A program made the translations under genes and the position numbers. Source: Diphasiastrum complanatum (Eukaryota > Streptophyta > Lycopodiopsida > Lycopodiales > Lycopodiaceae). Taken from it: a DNA stretch of 64,000 nucleotides. The DNA lies in NCBI GenBank assembly GCA_029204225.1, contig CM055107.1, positions 50,795,227 to 50,859,226 of the forward strand, read 5' to 3'. The notes under the pieces are model-generated. The model worked only from the letters and a program-made list of their open reading frames with translations, had not been told where the DNA came from and did no database searches. Of this stretch, positions 1-10,617 are shown in pieces; the first letter of the stretch is position 1, and each line of letters opens with the position of its first letter.

Positions 1-68
1 GAGGAGAGGACGACGGTTGTGAGGAACTTTGCGTTCAAGGAGGGTAACAGCGAGGGCGGAGAGAAGAG
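1..68 (-). pseudogene. Left part of an unidentified ORF split by an LTR element
   Basis: Read on the minus strand, these bases are open in the same frame as the ORF that reaches the other side of the LTR element at 3914. Counting the 5-bp target duplication once, the frame passes from 3919 to the bases before 64 without a stop and runs off the left edge. This supports one older ORF interrupted by the insertion. I do not recognise the product. It could be a host gene fragment or an old retroelement gag. Confidence 0.45.
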
Positions 69-756
69 TGTGAAAAATAGCCTATTTTGGCAAATCTAGC
101 CATGTAGAACATTGTAAATATTGTGTATAATTGGGTTTCACACATGTAAGGCCAAGATGCCACGTGGCAACCCACTCCTAATGTAGGTTAGGTCAACTTA
201 AGAGAGTTGGTCATGTCTATTTGGTGGTCATCCCTACTTTATAGAACCTACACCTAAGTTTAAAGTGAAAAATTGACCAACTAGCTACCTACCAAGCATA
301 ACTCTAGGATCTAGGCTAGGGTTTCATTTTAGGGCAAGAAGAGTGAGCTAACTTCCTTATTACATGCTGGAAATTCATCTAACTTCAAGAAGGAAGTCAA
401 ATTTGCTATGTACTCCAGGCTCCCATAGTGAGAAGATAGAAAATTTTTTAAGCTCATTGGCAATCTCAAGCTACTTCACTATGTACATTGAGTTTTTGTG
501 ATCCAAATGCAACGAAATCAATTTCTACTTGTTTCTCAGCTTGAAGTCCGTACTATAGCCTGTAGTACACATGTGTGGGCTCAAATTTCAATGTTGATCA
601 ATGGTTTTGACTGTTAATGCTTGTTGTTTGTCAAATTGCCAATCTAGATCAACTTTTTAGTGTCTAGTTTTTTGATAGATTGTTAAGCAAGCATCCAATC
701 ACTCTTGTGGATCTTTTGCAGATACATTTATGGTCCTAAAGTACAATAGTTTCACA
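69..756 (+). repeat. 5' LTR
   Basis: This is the left copy of the direct repeat also found at 3236-3913. It ends TTCACA immediately before the primer-binding site. The copies align almost throughout with small differences, for example TGTGAAAAATAG here and TGTAAAAATAG in the right copy. Confidence 0.9.
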
Positions 757-769
757 TGGTATCAGAGCC
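757..769 (+). promoter_or_regulatory. Primer-binding site (initiator tRNA-Met type)
   Basis: TGGTATCAGAGCC directly abuts the 5' LTR. It matches the 3' end of plant initiator tRNA-Met, the usual primer for Copia elements. Confidence 0.9.
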
Positions 770-1200
770 AAGTACAAGAGCATAAGCCATTGATCTAATG
801 CAAATCCATTTTTAGCAAGTTTTGGTGCTAAAAGCTAGTATCGAGAGGGCAAGCTAGAATCGTGATTTTGGTGAGGAGATTTGATCCCAAACTTGGTAGG
901 GGTCCAAATCCATACTGTCCACGTGTGGGCACCTCTGAACCTGCATTTAATGCATGGTATTCATTTGATCCAAAGAAATACAATTTGTGAGCTTTTGATG
1001 TAGTTTTTGGTGGAAATCTTAGGATAAGCTACCAAGATTGAGTGCCATTGATTAGATTTGACATAGGATCATGAAATCTAATTAATCTAGGCTGAAATCA
1101 GGTCCTCTAAACTTGTTTTACAGGTCTTGAAAGTACATCAAAAAGTGTGTGAGAGATTTAGTCATGTTATTGTCCAAAAATAGCCAAAATTGGCACTTTT

Positions 1201-1530
1201 GATTGTAAGTAGATTTCACATCATCTTATCTTCATTCCAACTTTGTGAGGGAGTGCTAGAACTGAGATTATAAGTCCATTTTTTGGATTAGAAATCTAAT
1301 TTGAGTGAAACACTACAAAAGAGAGACCTTAGTGAGTTTCTAGAGACAATCAAATCCATTTCTAAGTTTTGTTTGAAAGTAGTTTTCACTTCATTTTATC
1401 TTCATTCCAGCTTTGTGAAGGAGTGATAGAACTGTGATTATAAGTCCATTTGTTGGATTAGAAATCAAATTTGAGTGAAACACTACAACTGTGAGACCTT
1501 TGTGAGTTTCAAGTCAATCAAATCTATTTA
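1201..1530 (+). repeat. Two-unit tandem duplication in the untranslated leader
   Basis: A block of about 165 bp starting near 1201 is repeated from about 1371. Both copies carry the words TTATCTTCATTCCA, TATAAGTCCATTT, TTGGATTAGAAATC and GAGTGAAACACTACAA in the same order. The block lies between the primer-binding site and gag, so it is a leader duplication. Confidence 0.8.
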
Positions 1531-2064
1531 TTGTTTGTAGAAGTTACTAGTAAGATGGGATTTGCTGAAGCATACCTTCTCAAAGCTAGTGAGAGATTGA
1601 ATTCTACAAATTATGCTATTTGGAAGGTTAGGATGGAGTCACTCTTGGTTCTCCAAGACCTTTATGAGTTCTTGATTGAAGATGAAGATGAACCTCTAGG
1701 TGCACAGGAGTTAGCTAGATACAAGAAGAGATCTAGGCTTGCACTTCATTGTGTGAAGATGAATGTGAGCAATGATTTGTTGAGAGAAGTATCAACATGT
1801 GCTAGTGCTAAAGAGGCTTGGGAGTTTTTAAAATCAATCTGTGAATCTAGTAACACTTCGAGGGTTCTCATGCTTAGGAATCAGATTCTGCAAAGCATGA
1901 GGAGAAGTGAGGAGAGTGCATAGGATTATGTACTCAGAATCAAGTCTCCAAATAGGGAGTTGGCTTCCATTGGATAGAAGATTCATGATGGAGAGCTTGT
2001 ACAAATTGTCCTTAATGGTCTAGGAGATAATTTTGCAAATTTGGTCCAAAGTTTTGCCATCCAA
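1531..2064 (+). pseudogene. Copia gag, N-terminal part, truncated
   Basis: The frame opens with the typical Copia gag start: a short lead, then an LNSTNYAIWKVRMESLL-like segment followed by an acidic stretch and the motif SAKEAWEFL. A TAG stops it at 1921-1923. Homologous sequence continues in the same frame to about 2064 with a second stop near 1975. There the strand of the coding homology flips: the rest of gag is on the opposite strand from about 2065. The capsid-like domain is therefore incomplete and the zinc knuckle is not on this strand. Confidence 0.75.
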
Positions 2065-2657
2065 TTGCAAATATCATTCTTCATGATGGAACAAACTCCA
2101 CGCTTGAAGTGAACATCTAAACCATCATCCATTAGTTGTCCAACACTAAAAAAACTCTTGGTAATTGATGGTACAAAAAGGACATTGTGTAGATCCATCC
2201 TTTTGCTAGATCCTAGACTTAATGAGATGGTACCAATACCATATATCTTACATTTTTTATCATTTGCTAAAGAAACAAATTTATTAGCACCATTGAAAGA
2301 GTGTAAGGTTGAGAATGTGTCCTTTTGGAAAGTCATGTGGGAGCTAGCCCCACTATCAATCCACCAAGTGTCCTTTGAGTTGCTTTTGCTTGTTGGAGTG
2401 GAAGATGCTACCAAAGATGAGATCTCCTCATCTCCATCCTTTTCATATGCAAAGTTCCCTTGTTTGTCCTCCTCTTTTGCTCTTAGCCTCTTGTAGCATT
2501 CGGATGCATCATGCCCCTTATTTCCACAAAAGAAGCATTTTTGCTTTGACTTGTCCTTTGAGCTTGATGCATCATCCTCTTCTTTGGCCTCCTTTGGATG
2601 ATGCTTCTTTCCATTGGCCTTCTTTTCGCCCTTGGATAGCAAGAATGAGTTAATCAC
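2065..2657 (-). pseudogene. Inverted Copia gag zinc knuckle and protease segment
   Basis: The minus-strand frame first gives a lysine-rich linker, then a CCHC knuckle (CFFCGNKGHDASEC). Next comes the aspartic-protease active site in WWIDSGASSHMT, then a LHNVLFVPSITKSFFSVGQL segment typical of the protease-to-integrase linker. This is the part that should follow gag on the plus strand. Its frame continues at about 2065 into the reverse complement of plus-strand gag, which marks the inversion junction. No integrase follows. Confidence 0.8.
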
Positions 2658-3221
2658 TCATTGGTTTGAAAAATATGTTTTTTCTTTTGGAGAGGCAAAT
2701 TGTAAGCTTCTTATGAAAAAAAATGAAACATCCTTGAAGGACACTTATATCCATAAGCAAGTATGTAGCCTCATGAAGTTCAAGATCACTTGTAATTACA
2801 AGATTAGGAAAATCATGCTTACTTTTGATGGTTTGTAGACTAGTCATTTTAGCATGATAAATCTTGGTAATAGTAGCAAGTACATGTTTTGTGATCTTGA
2901 TCAATGTGATTTTCACAAGACATGGAGACATCAGATTTCCTTCAAGATAAGCATCAAGATCAAGGAGGAGCAGTTTCAAGTTCATGCATATTCACTCAAC
3001 ATGGAAGAAATCAAGTGCAAAGGTGCAAGAAAGAATCAAGACTCTTCAATTCATCTTGAAGGAGATCAAGATCAAAGAAGCTCTATCTTGGATATGGTGA
3101 TAGATCATGTCATCCTCTTTAGGGGCTCATTAGCCATCTTTTAGACCTGAATATGATTCATTTCTGATGTTAAGATCAGGTTTTAGAATTGTATATAGAT
3201 ACATTATTGTTTCCAAGGCTA
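2658..3221. other. Interior of the LTR element without recognised coding
   Basis: Several short open frames exist on both strands, including 2854-3144 on plus, but none shows a Copia pol motif. The stretch probably derives from the 3' non-coding part or a rearranged pol remnant. Confidence 0.4.
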
Positions 3222-3235
3222 GATTTGAGGAGGAG
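3222..3235 (+). promoter_or_regulatory. Polypurine tract
   Basis: A purine-rich run ending GAGGAGGAG lies directly before the 3' LTR, the expected plus-strand priming position. Confidence 0.7.
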
Positions 3236-3913
3236 TGTAAAAATAGCCTATTTTGGCAAATCTAGCCATGTAGAACATTGTAAATATTGTGTATAATTGG
3301 GTTCCACACATGTAAGCCCAAGATGCCACATGGCAACCCACTCCTAATGTAGGTTAGTTCAAGTCAAGAGAGTTGTTCATGTCTATTTGGTGGTCATCCC
3401 TACTTTATAGGACCTACACCTAAGTTTAAGATGAAAATTTGACCAACTAGCTACCTACCAAGCATAACTCTAGGATCTAGGCGAGGGTTTCATTTTAGGG
3501 CAAGAAGAGTGAGCTAACTTCCTTATTACATGCTGGAAATCCACCTAACTTCAAGAAGGAAGTCGAATTTGCTATGTATTCCAAGCTCCCATAGTGAGAA
3601 GATACAAAATTTTTGGAGCTCATTGGCAATCTCAAGCTACTTCACTATATACATTGGGTTTTTGTGATCCAAATGCAAACAAATTAATTTCTACTTGTTT
3701 CCCAGCTTGAAGGCCGTACTACAGCTTGTAGTACACACGTGTGGGCTCGGATTTCAATGTTGATCAATGGTTTTGATTGTTAATGCTTGTTGTTTGTCAA
3801 ATTGCCAATCTAGATCAACTTTTTAGTGTCTAGTTTTTTGATAGATGGTTACCAATCACTCTTGTGGATCTTTTGTAGATACATTTATGGTCCTAAAGTA
3901 CAGTACTTTCACA
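3236..3913 (+). repeat. 3' LTR
   Basis: Right copy of the direct repeat at 69-756. It ends TTCACA and is followed by AAGAG, the same 5 bases that precede the left LTR. Confidence 0.9.
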
Positions 3914-4563
3914 AAGAGGACCCGCAACAAATTTCTCACGTACGTCGAAAATTTTGAAGGCGTGCCAATCATAGGGCACAATTGTGTTGTTTGGAAATTC
4001 CTTGTGGGATTTCACAAGTTTACTGAGGAGGAGAGATTGGATGCGTTCCTTACACAAACTTCTGATAGGTATGAAGTTGCTCATGAGATGAGCAAAAACT
4101 TGGATGACTAGGTCATTTATGGCTTCTATCATATACCCATCATTCGTATGAGAAAGAGGTGCTGATGGGTCCATGAAAGGGGCGATGGCTTGAGGGGCGC
4201 GGCGATGTGATGGCTTTGGTCTATCACTGGAAATGATTCCAATGGTAGCCAGGGATGCGGTGTTCACACGCACGCGGTGCGTGGTACCATGGTATTGGAC
4301 ATAGAAGCTATACTTATCTTCATCCCACGTCTTGTAGGCCATGATGACGAATTCTATGTGAGGGCATAGGTAAATTGCGTTGGGTAAATGCCCATTGCTT
4401 CTAGGAGAGGTTGGGAAGTCTGCATTCATAGTGCAATCTGTGAATTTGTAGGCTGGTTGTACATGTGAGTGGCTTGAGGGATTTGCCGTGAAGCGATTTG
4501 GGTGGTGTCAGTTTCGTCAGAAGGACTGGATGGTTGGTTATCATGGTTGGTGGAAGATGCCAT
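3914..4563 (-). pseudogene. Unidentified interrupted ORF (right part)
   Basis: A minus-strand frame of at least 172 codons starts at an ATG at 4429 and reaches the target duplication of the LTR element. It then continues in frame at bases 68-1. A second ATG at 4561-4563 opens a 45-codon Ser/Thr/Gln-rich frame (starting MASSTNHDNQ) that ends just where the longer frame begins, so a one-step frameshift may separate two parts of one N-terminus. I recognise no domain. The Ser/Pro-rich start and lack of introns would fit an old retroelement gag, but a host gene fragment is equally possible. Confidence 0.4.
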
Positions 4564-5228
4564 GCCAATGGTGGGTTGGGTTATAGCTGTGGAGATGCAT
4601 GGTAAGATCTGGGTATGGTTGGGGTAATGTCTGGGGATGGTAACGAAGGAAAAGACTCAAAAAGAGAAAAAAATACCGGATTTTGACTTAATGGAGGTGG
4701 AACAAGTGGAAACAAGAGTGAAACAAGTGATTGCAAGTGTTGAGAACAATAGAGAAAACATCATAATAGCAATAGGAGTGAATAGCAAATGAGGATGCTT
4801 GCTTTCCAAAATGGTAGAGTTTCCTCCTCCTCATTAAGCCTGAAAAATGGTTACAAACGGTGCCTTTTTATCTTTGGGGTGGCCCTTGCCCCTTGCTTCC
4901 TATTGGCTACTTGCAAAGGATGGGGTTGCAATCCACACCATCCACAAGAAGCACAAACTAATCAGTGGTCTAGGAAGAAGCACACCCCACCTACCACCAT
5001 TTGACTTTTGACTAACTCAAAAAACTTAGTAACTTAAACTTAACTTAGACATTGGCCTCTAATATTATCTTTAATTACATGGCCGAAAGTCTAGTTTATT
5101 CCGAAAAGATTATCTACAAGTGCTCATCGGGCCATGGGCTTACACACACACAAGATGCCACGGCCTTCGCATCTTATGTCTACTAATTTTGACATTTTAT
5201 TTATTTACAAGCACGACGGGAATACCCC
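4564..5228. other. No recognised gene
   Basis: I see no supported gene here. The stretch lies between the interrupted ORF and a compound microsatellite, and short ORFs have no recognisable motifs. Confidence 0.5.
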
Positions 5229-5229
5229 C

Positions 5230-5286
<57 letters not shown>

Positions 5287-5290
5287 CCAG

Positions 5291-5337
<47 letters not shown>
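5229..5337. repeat. Compound (CA)n-(CT)n microsatellite
   Basis: About 28 CA units run to 5285. After a short CATCCAGCTT spacer, about 22 CT units follow to 5337. Open frames translated through it (His-Thr and Ser-Leu repeats) are artefacts. Confidence 0.97.
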
Positions 5338-5338
<1 letters not shown>

Positions 5339-5563
5339 AGTAGGAGCTCCCATGGGCACATGTAAATCCAAGTGGGCAGAGACTAGTGTTCTTTTCTTTA
5401 GGAACATATACGTTATTTGTGCTGCATAATGATCAGTGGTTTTGCAAGGCATGAAATGTGCATAATTTGTAAGTTTGTCTACCACGTGGATGCCATTATT
5501 GCAAGACCAATTGGGAGCCATGAATAAAACGAATTTTAAAATGGGTATTATTAACATTGTCAT
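5336..5563 (-). pseudogene. Gypsy (Ty3) integrase fragment
   Basis: The minus-strand frame contains GIHVVDKLTNYAHFMPCKTT. This is the conserved Gypsy integrase core segment that normally reads VVVDRLTKYAHF, located soon after the first catalytic aspartate. Only about 70 residues are preserved. Neither the reverse transcriptase upstream nor the integrase C-terminus downstream is adjacent, and the fragment ends at the microsatellite. Confidence 0.7.
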
Positions 5564-5729
5564 GAACGCGTTACCTCCTTACAAGTATCTTGTAATTATA
5601 ATGATGGTCAAAGATACAACCTACATTCAGAGAGTTTTTGTCAAGAGAAAGTGATGCGCAAGGGCCACATACAAAGGGATCGAAAATCAGTGATCGAGCC
5701 ATTGCAACATCTTTTAATTCATTGAGAGG

Positions 5730-6921
5730 AAGGCATCATGGAAAGTTTAAAAGCAAGGCCAATTTCAATCAAGGCAGCAATAGACTACCTTAGCAAAAGC
5801 ACATGGAGATCAACACACACATCAACATCAAGTTGGAGATCCAAGAAGAGGATTATGGAATCAACGAGAGAAGCCAAAAGAAAATGGTCCATGCTACTAT
5901 TGTGGCATGGATGGACATTTTGAGAATGAATGTCACATCAAACAAGTTGTTGCAATGCTCAAGGAAGAGGCAGAGGCAATCATAGCCTAGATCTATGACA
6001 ATCTCAAAACACAACAAATTATGTACATGAGCATGCTTATGAAATGTCATTGATGGCTACAAGTAGAGTTGCATGAAGAGGAGAATGGTACTTGGATTTT
6101 GGAGCATCATTTTATATGACCTCTTATAAGAAATGGCTTTCCAACATTAATCAAAATGATGGAAACTCAGCAAAATGGTGTAGTCAAGCAAAAAAGAATG
6201 TACACTAGTTGAGTGTGCCAGAAGCATGATCGATGCTCATGGATTAAGCAAATTCTATTGGGCCGAAGCAATCCAATAGCTTCTTATCTCCATAATTGTT
6301 TTCTAACCAAGGCACTTGAAGGTATTACTCTCAAAGAGGCTTATAGGAGCCATAAGCCCAGTGTCAATCATCTTGAAGTCTTTGGATCTACAACATATAA
6401 GCCCAATGTCACTCATCAAATCAAATACGTTAAAATTTGTTTGAACCTTAGACTTGACAGACTTATCATAGCCAAAATGTAATATTTGACGGAATGAATA
6501 CACTTGAGTTGTCGTGGATGATTATACAAGTGAGCCATGGGTTATTCGTGATAATGAACATGATGAAGGACATGAGGACGCTGCACATCCATCTAACGAA
6601 AGTAATCAAAGACCTTATGGTGAGACTACTCCTATTGTTTATACTACAAATGTTGATTCTTCTCATGTTGTCGCTAATTTACAAGACCGTTCTATTGTTT
6701 CCAAAAAGCCAAAAATGATACTTGAAAATGATTTGTGGTACATTAAAACTCATTATCCTTTTGTACAAGAAAAAGCCAACTCTAGAGAAATAGAGTTTGT
6801 TTATTATAATACGAATGAGCAAGTGGCTAGTTGTTTCACCAAGTCTTGGAGAAAAGCAAAGTTTACTCATTTTAGATCATTGATAAATGTTGTAAAAAAC
6901 AAGATTATCAATGAGTATTGA
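5730..6921 (+). pseudogene. Heavily deleted Copia element remnant
   Basis: Four separated pieces of a Copia polyprotein follow in correct order with large deletions. A CCHC knuckle (CYYCGMDGHFENEC, about 5895-5935) is out of frame with its neighbours. A decayed protease start (GTWILEHHF for GTWILDSGASFHMT) lies near 6090. An integrase end with SVNHLEVFGSTTY falls in 6213-6482. The RNase H C-terminal tail is in 6750-6921 (EIEFVYYNTNEQVASCFTKS ending NVVKNKIINEY). Reverse transcriptase is absent. No LTR was identified on either side. Confidence 0.8.
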
Positions 6922-8563
6922 AAATGTAATGATAAGTTTTTGTAATAGTTGTAAATAATCACCAATGAATTATATTGTAATCTTGACTTTCTGAAATCAC
7001 AGTCTAGAATTTCTTGGAAGCCGCTTAACCCTAAATCTTCATTAATTGTATTTACCACTTTTTTAGATGAATAAAATGTACAGGTGTGAAAGAAATTTAT
7101 TGGTGTTCTTGTGGCAATTGCTTACTTTCTTTCTATAGTGTTTTTACTTTTGGTTGAGGTATCTATTGTCTACATGTATTCACACTATTTGAGTGAATAA
7201 TTGCTAGTTTAAGTGATAAGATCCGATGTTATCAATATTGTGTTCCAATTAAAAAAATTCAAATATCACAAACGTATTTTGATTGAGAAAGAAACAAAAA
7301 TTCTCACAACACCACACCTCTATTTCAATGCAAAAATATAGCTCACCCAAATCCTTCATCTCGAATTCCAAGGACAAGCTGCGATTCACTTTGTCTAACA
7401 TCTTATCACAACTTCAAATGATGATTAAACAATCCACAAAGTATGAGCAAAGTAATGTGCCATCCTTATGCATGATATAGAGATTAGAATCACACTCACT
7501 TCTGATAATTGTGGGAAGTTGGAACATATGTCCAATTTCTAAGGGATCTCGTTCCATGTTTGTGCTCTTCGCGGATGAGCATTTCTTTTTCTCCACTTTA
7601 TGGAGAGAACATTTGCCCTTGCCCATTAAGGGACCTTTTGACCTTCCATGCTCCTGTATAAGAGCATGGCCTTCTTGGTTTGTCTTGTATAAGGACGACC
7701 CCCCACTTGCCTTTCGCTTACTGTTAGAGACTTAAAATCCATGTCCTAGCCAAAGAATAAGTTCCACATTGGCTTGGATATCAAGGTCCAACCACGTTGA
7801 TGTCCATTTGGCCTTGAGCAAGCTCTTTGTGGAACATGGACCCTGCACCCAACAGGTAACAAGCATCATGTTATCCAACACACTCAATGTGGGTATCAGA
7901 AATTTCTAGTGTGCATCTTCATTCAATAGCTTCTTTAGATTAAGGCTGGAATATGGCTTTCCAAATTTATTTTCAGCATCACACTGTCATTGCAATATAT
8001 ATAAAACATTGGTAATTTCCTAACCAAAAAACATTGTAATAATATAATTACAAGAAGATAAGAGGCAATTCAGTGGATTGTGTGCAGCACATTGGCACTA
8101 ATGAAAAAAATGAAAATTTATATGGCAACAATCTCATAATATTTTGAGTGGAAGCCCATACATTTGTCCATACAGTTTTGCTCTCTAGTAATTAACGCTT
8201 ACAAGGAAAGAAGAAAACTGCCAGATTTTCAAGTGCCACCTGTCTATGCACAAAACAAGCAGTTACTATTGACAGCCGATAGCAGAAAGTACCAAACAAA
8301 AGAGAGGAGATTATTAGAACAGTGTACCTGCCATTATGCGACAACAAGAATAGCCAACGTTTGGATGAATGTTGGTCCCTTCAAATAATTTAGTTTACTT
8401 GAATCTGTCAACGGTAATAGGATAAAAAAAATCATGACTTGGATACATAAAAGTACAAGTCAAATCATAACAAACAGGCCATAGCTTCCTGCAGCACAAT
8501 TTCTGTGCAGAAATTGATCTCAATCTTTCTCATTTGGATGCATACTGCAGGTACAGTTGAGTG
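6922..8563. other. Region without recognised coding; includes the gene 3' flank
   Basis: I recognise no gene. Short ORFs near 7414-7735 read on either strand but show no family motif. The part next to 8563 must include the 3' UTR of the minus-strand NUMOD3-family gene. An AATAAA-like word on the minus strand near 7963 is one possible polyadenylation signal, but this is weak. Confidence 0.4.
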
Positions 8564-9212
8564 CTACCCAAACTCTTTTTCGACAATTACAAGCCTTCCA
8601 CAATGCCACTTTTTCAAATTCTTCGGCTTTTTAGGGATGGCCCAGTTTCTGTCCCCAGGCTCTGATATCGAACTGAGGTAACTGATATTCAAATGATGAA
8701 GGGTAAGAGTCAAGGATTCTTTGTCAACAGGCTTTGAACTTGGAGCATTAGAACTTGTTCTGATTAATCTGGGTTGAGTTTGAGAATTTGTCATACTAAT
8801 TGGAGGACAAGCTCTAAACCTTTCAGGACTCTCGTGGATAATCCATGAGTCAATCAAGTCAAATGTATCAGCCTCTCCATTACTGTCTGATGGCATTTTT
8901 GACTGCACTTCAGCTTTGTTATCTACATAGTGATGGTTGCTTTTGTTGCAAGCTTCAGATGTGATGCAACTTTTATAGATTTCTGACTCTGAACTTGCGG
9001 ACACTATTGAGCTGTTAATGGCATAAGAAATGGTATTTTGATGTTGCATGGGTGCCAGCTGGTCAAACTTTTTTGACTCAACAATCTTCATGGATTGAGC
9101 AGCTTCAGCTAAAAGCCGACGTGTCTCCACCAAAGAAGCTTTTACGAATGGGTTGCTCTTTGCAGCAGCTTCAAGAGTTTTGGCAGCTTCCTCAGCTTCA
9201 ATCATCAGCAGG
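8564..9212 (-). CDS. NUMOD3-motif family protein, last coding exon
   Basis: This exon encodes the C-terminal part, about 216 residues. It opens with an alanine/glutamate-rich helix (RLLMIEAEEAAKTLEAAA, then a KASLVETRRLLAEAAQSM stretch). This is the signature of a plant family related, as I recall, to Arabidopsis At1g53800 and named NUMOD3 motif family protein in rice. The acceptor is TTTTTTGTACAG on the minus strand. The previous exon ends with two bases of an Arg codon and this one supplies the third, so the reading frame is exact. The remainder is Ser/Thr-rich and ends at a stop at 8564-8566. The molecular function of the family is not established. Confidence 0.8.
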
Positions 9213-9324
9213 CTGTACAAAAAATGACCAAATATGACTTGTGTCAACACACATACTATCTTTGCTAGTATAGGATACAAAAAACAATAGATTTCTTGCA
9301 ACTCATAGATGTCACAATTCTTAC

Positions 9325-9863
9325 CGAGCTCTTTCTGCTGCCTCCTTTTTTTTCATCTGTATGACTAACCGCCCAGCTTGCAGCCTTCGTAGTTTTTCTA
9401 GTTTTTCATAAGCATTGGAGTCCACATATGAGCAGGTTTTTCTTGAAAAAAGCATTTCTGGTTTGCAATCTTGTGGAAAGCTACCACACCCAAAAGTTTC
9501 CAAAGAATATTCATATGCTGAAACTTCGCAACCCTCATCATCACAGCCTGGTGCCAGAAGCAGCTTACCATCTTCGCGATAGTGCTTACTGAAACCTAGT
9601 GGCTTCTTCTTTGACGTGAGTGACTCTTCACCTGCCATCACTGCATTAACAAAAGCCTTGTCTATATTCTGTCCTACTTGCCGACTTAATATAATCTTTA
9701 TAGATCGGTCATCAATTTTTTGCTGCTTTTGACCAGACAGTTCATTTGGAGACATTTGATCTATTAACTTTGATTTCCTAATATTCTGTTTCACTGAATT
9801 CGACCTGCTACCACGAGTCATCAAGTAATTTTCTCTCCCCAGATGCATTTTGGATCGATAATC
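9325..9863 (-). CDS. NUMOD3-motif family protein, central exon
   Basis: About 180 residues. The exon starts directly after a CATACAG acceptor with DYRSKMHLG, which completes the preceding KWKDQ to give the family-typical KW-D-x-YR-x-(K/R) block. The middle is charged and Ser-rich with low conservation. The C-terminal part (AYEKLEKLRRLQAGRLVIQMKKKEAAERAR) is a predicted long charged helix, continuous with the helix of the next exon. The donor is CG|GTAAGA. Length (539 bp) and phases fit both neighbouring exons. Confidence 0.82.
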
Positions 9864-9991
9864 CTGTATGATTTCAGCTGATCAGATGTGCATTCTTCTG
9901 GGCTAAGCAAGAAAGTAAAACATTAAGAATGTGGCATAAGCATTCAAGACTTTTAGGTGCTCTAGAAATAAAGAGCTCAATTGTGGCTTAC

Positions 9992-10310
9992 TTGATCCTT
10001 CCACTTTTCTCTAATTGCATCTGAGATGCTTCTATTACGACCTTCCGAGTAGCGAGCAGACTCTTGAAACCCTTGTTTCTTCATCCTTTGAAAAGCACGT
10101 GTTGCCTTGACATGTTCCTCCCTTAACAGCACCTTCAATTTAGAGTAACTGTTCCATTGCAATTCTTGGTCTCCAACACCTCCTGTTCTGGCTGCTTCAG
10201 AAACTTGGTTCTTCCAATCATGTAGGCATGCTAATTGATAGCACTTCATTAGTCTTCTAGTAGCATGAAGGCTGAGAAGAGCTCTCTTAATGTTCTCCTT
10301 CGTAGCATCT
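9992..10310 (-). CDS. NUMOD3-motif family protein, exon with second conserved block
   Basis: It encodes a TKENIKRAL helix, then CLHDWKNQVSEAARTGG and an ELQWNSY motif. It ends with a basic stretch and ISDAIREKWKDQ. The W-x-N-x-(I/V)-EA(A/S)R-x-G...(E)ELQW-SY order is characteristic of the plant family. The acceptor is TTATCTGTGCAG and the donor is CAA|GTAAGC in phase 0. The exon begins with the third base of a codon, so the upstream exon must end with two bases of that codon. The exon that should precede it lies across a roughly 28-kb intron. Confidence 0.82.
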
Positions 10311-10617
10311 CTGCACAGATAAGTGCAAATGTCAACTGAAGCTTTGAAGCAAACAATTATCAGCAAAAGATGTCTTGACACAGAAATGAGTTGTCATATG
10401 AGAAAGACATGCATGTCTATGCTTAGTGTTTTCATCATATAATAACATTTAGAGAGACCACATTGGAAGAACTAAACAGGTCAGAATATTAAATTGACAC
10501 TTCACAAAAGACTACTTTAGGTCTCCACAAAACGACCTGGCCAGCGATGGTGGTCCCCTCTCGCTGAAACTAACCTCCCCCCCCCCCCTCGCTGTTGGCT
10601 CACCTCCTCACTGCTCA

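Larger units (their letters stand above)
69..3913 (+). mobile_element. Non-autonomous Copia-type LTR retrotransposon with internal inversion
   Basis: Two direct repeats of about 680 bp begin TGT and end TTCACA. A TGGTATCAGAGCC primer-binding site follows the left repeat directly, and a purine-rich tract (3222-3235) precedes the right one. The element is flanked by the 5-bp duplication AAGAG (64-68 and 3914-3918), so both ends are firm. The interior is only about 2.5 kb. It has the start of a Copia gag on the plus strand, then a gag/protease segment on the minus strand. No integrase, reverse transcriptase or RNase H was seen, so any mobility would have needed proteins from another element. LTRs differ by scattered substitutions, so the insertion is not recent. 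Confidence 0.9.

Noticed and set aside
757-769. Fragment of a tRNA gene
   Set aside because: TGGTATCAGAGCC is only the primer-binding site next to an LTR; no cloverleaf is present.
5120-5365. ORFs encoding His-Thr and Ser-Leu repeats
   Set aside because: They are translations of the (CA)n-(CT)n microsatellite.
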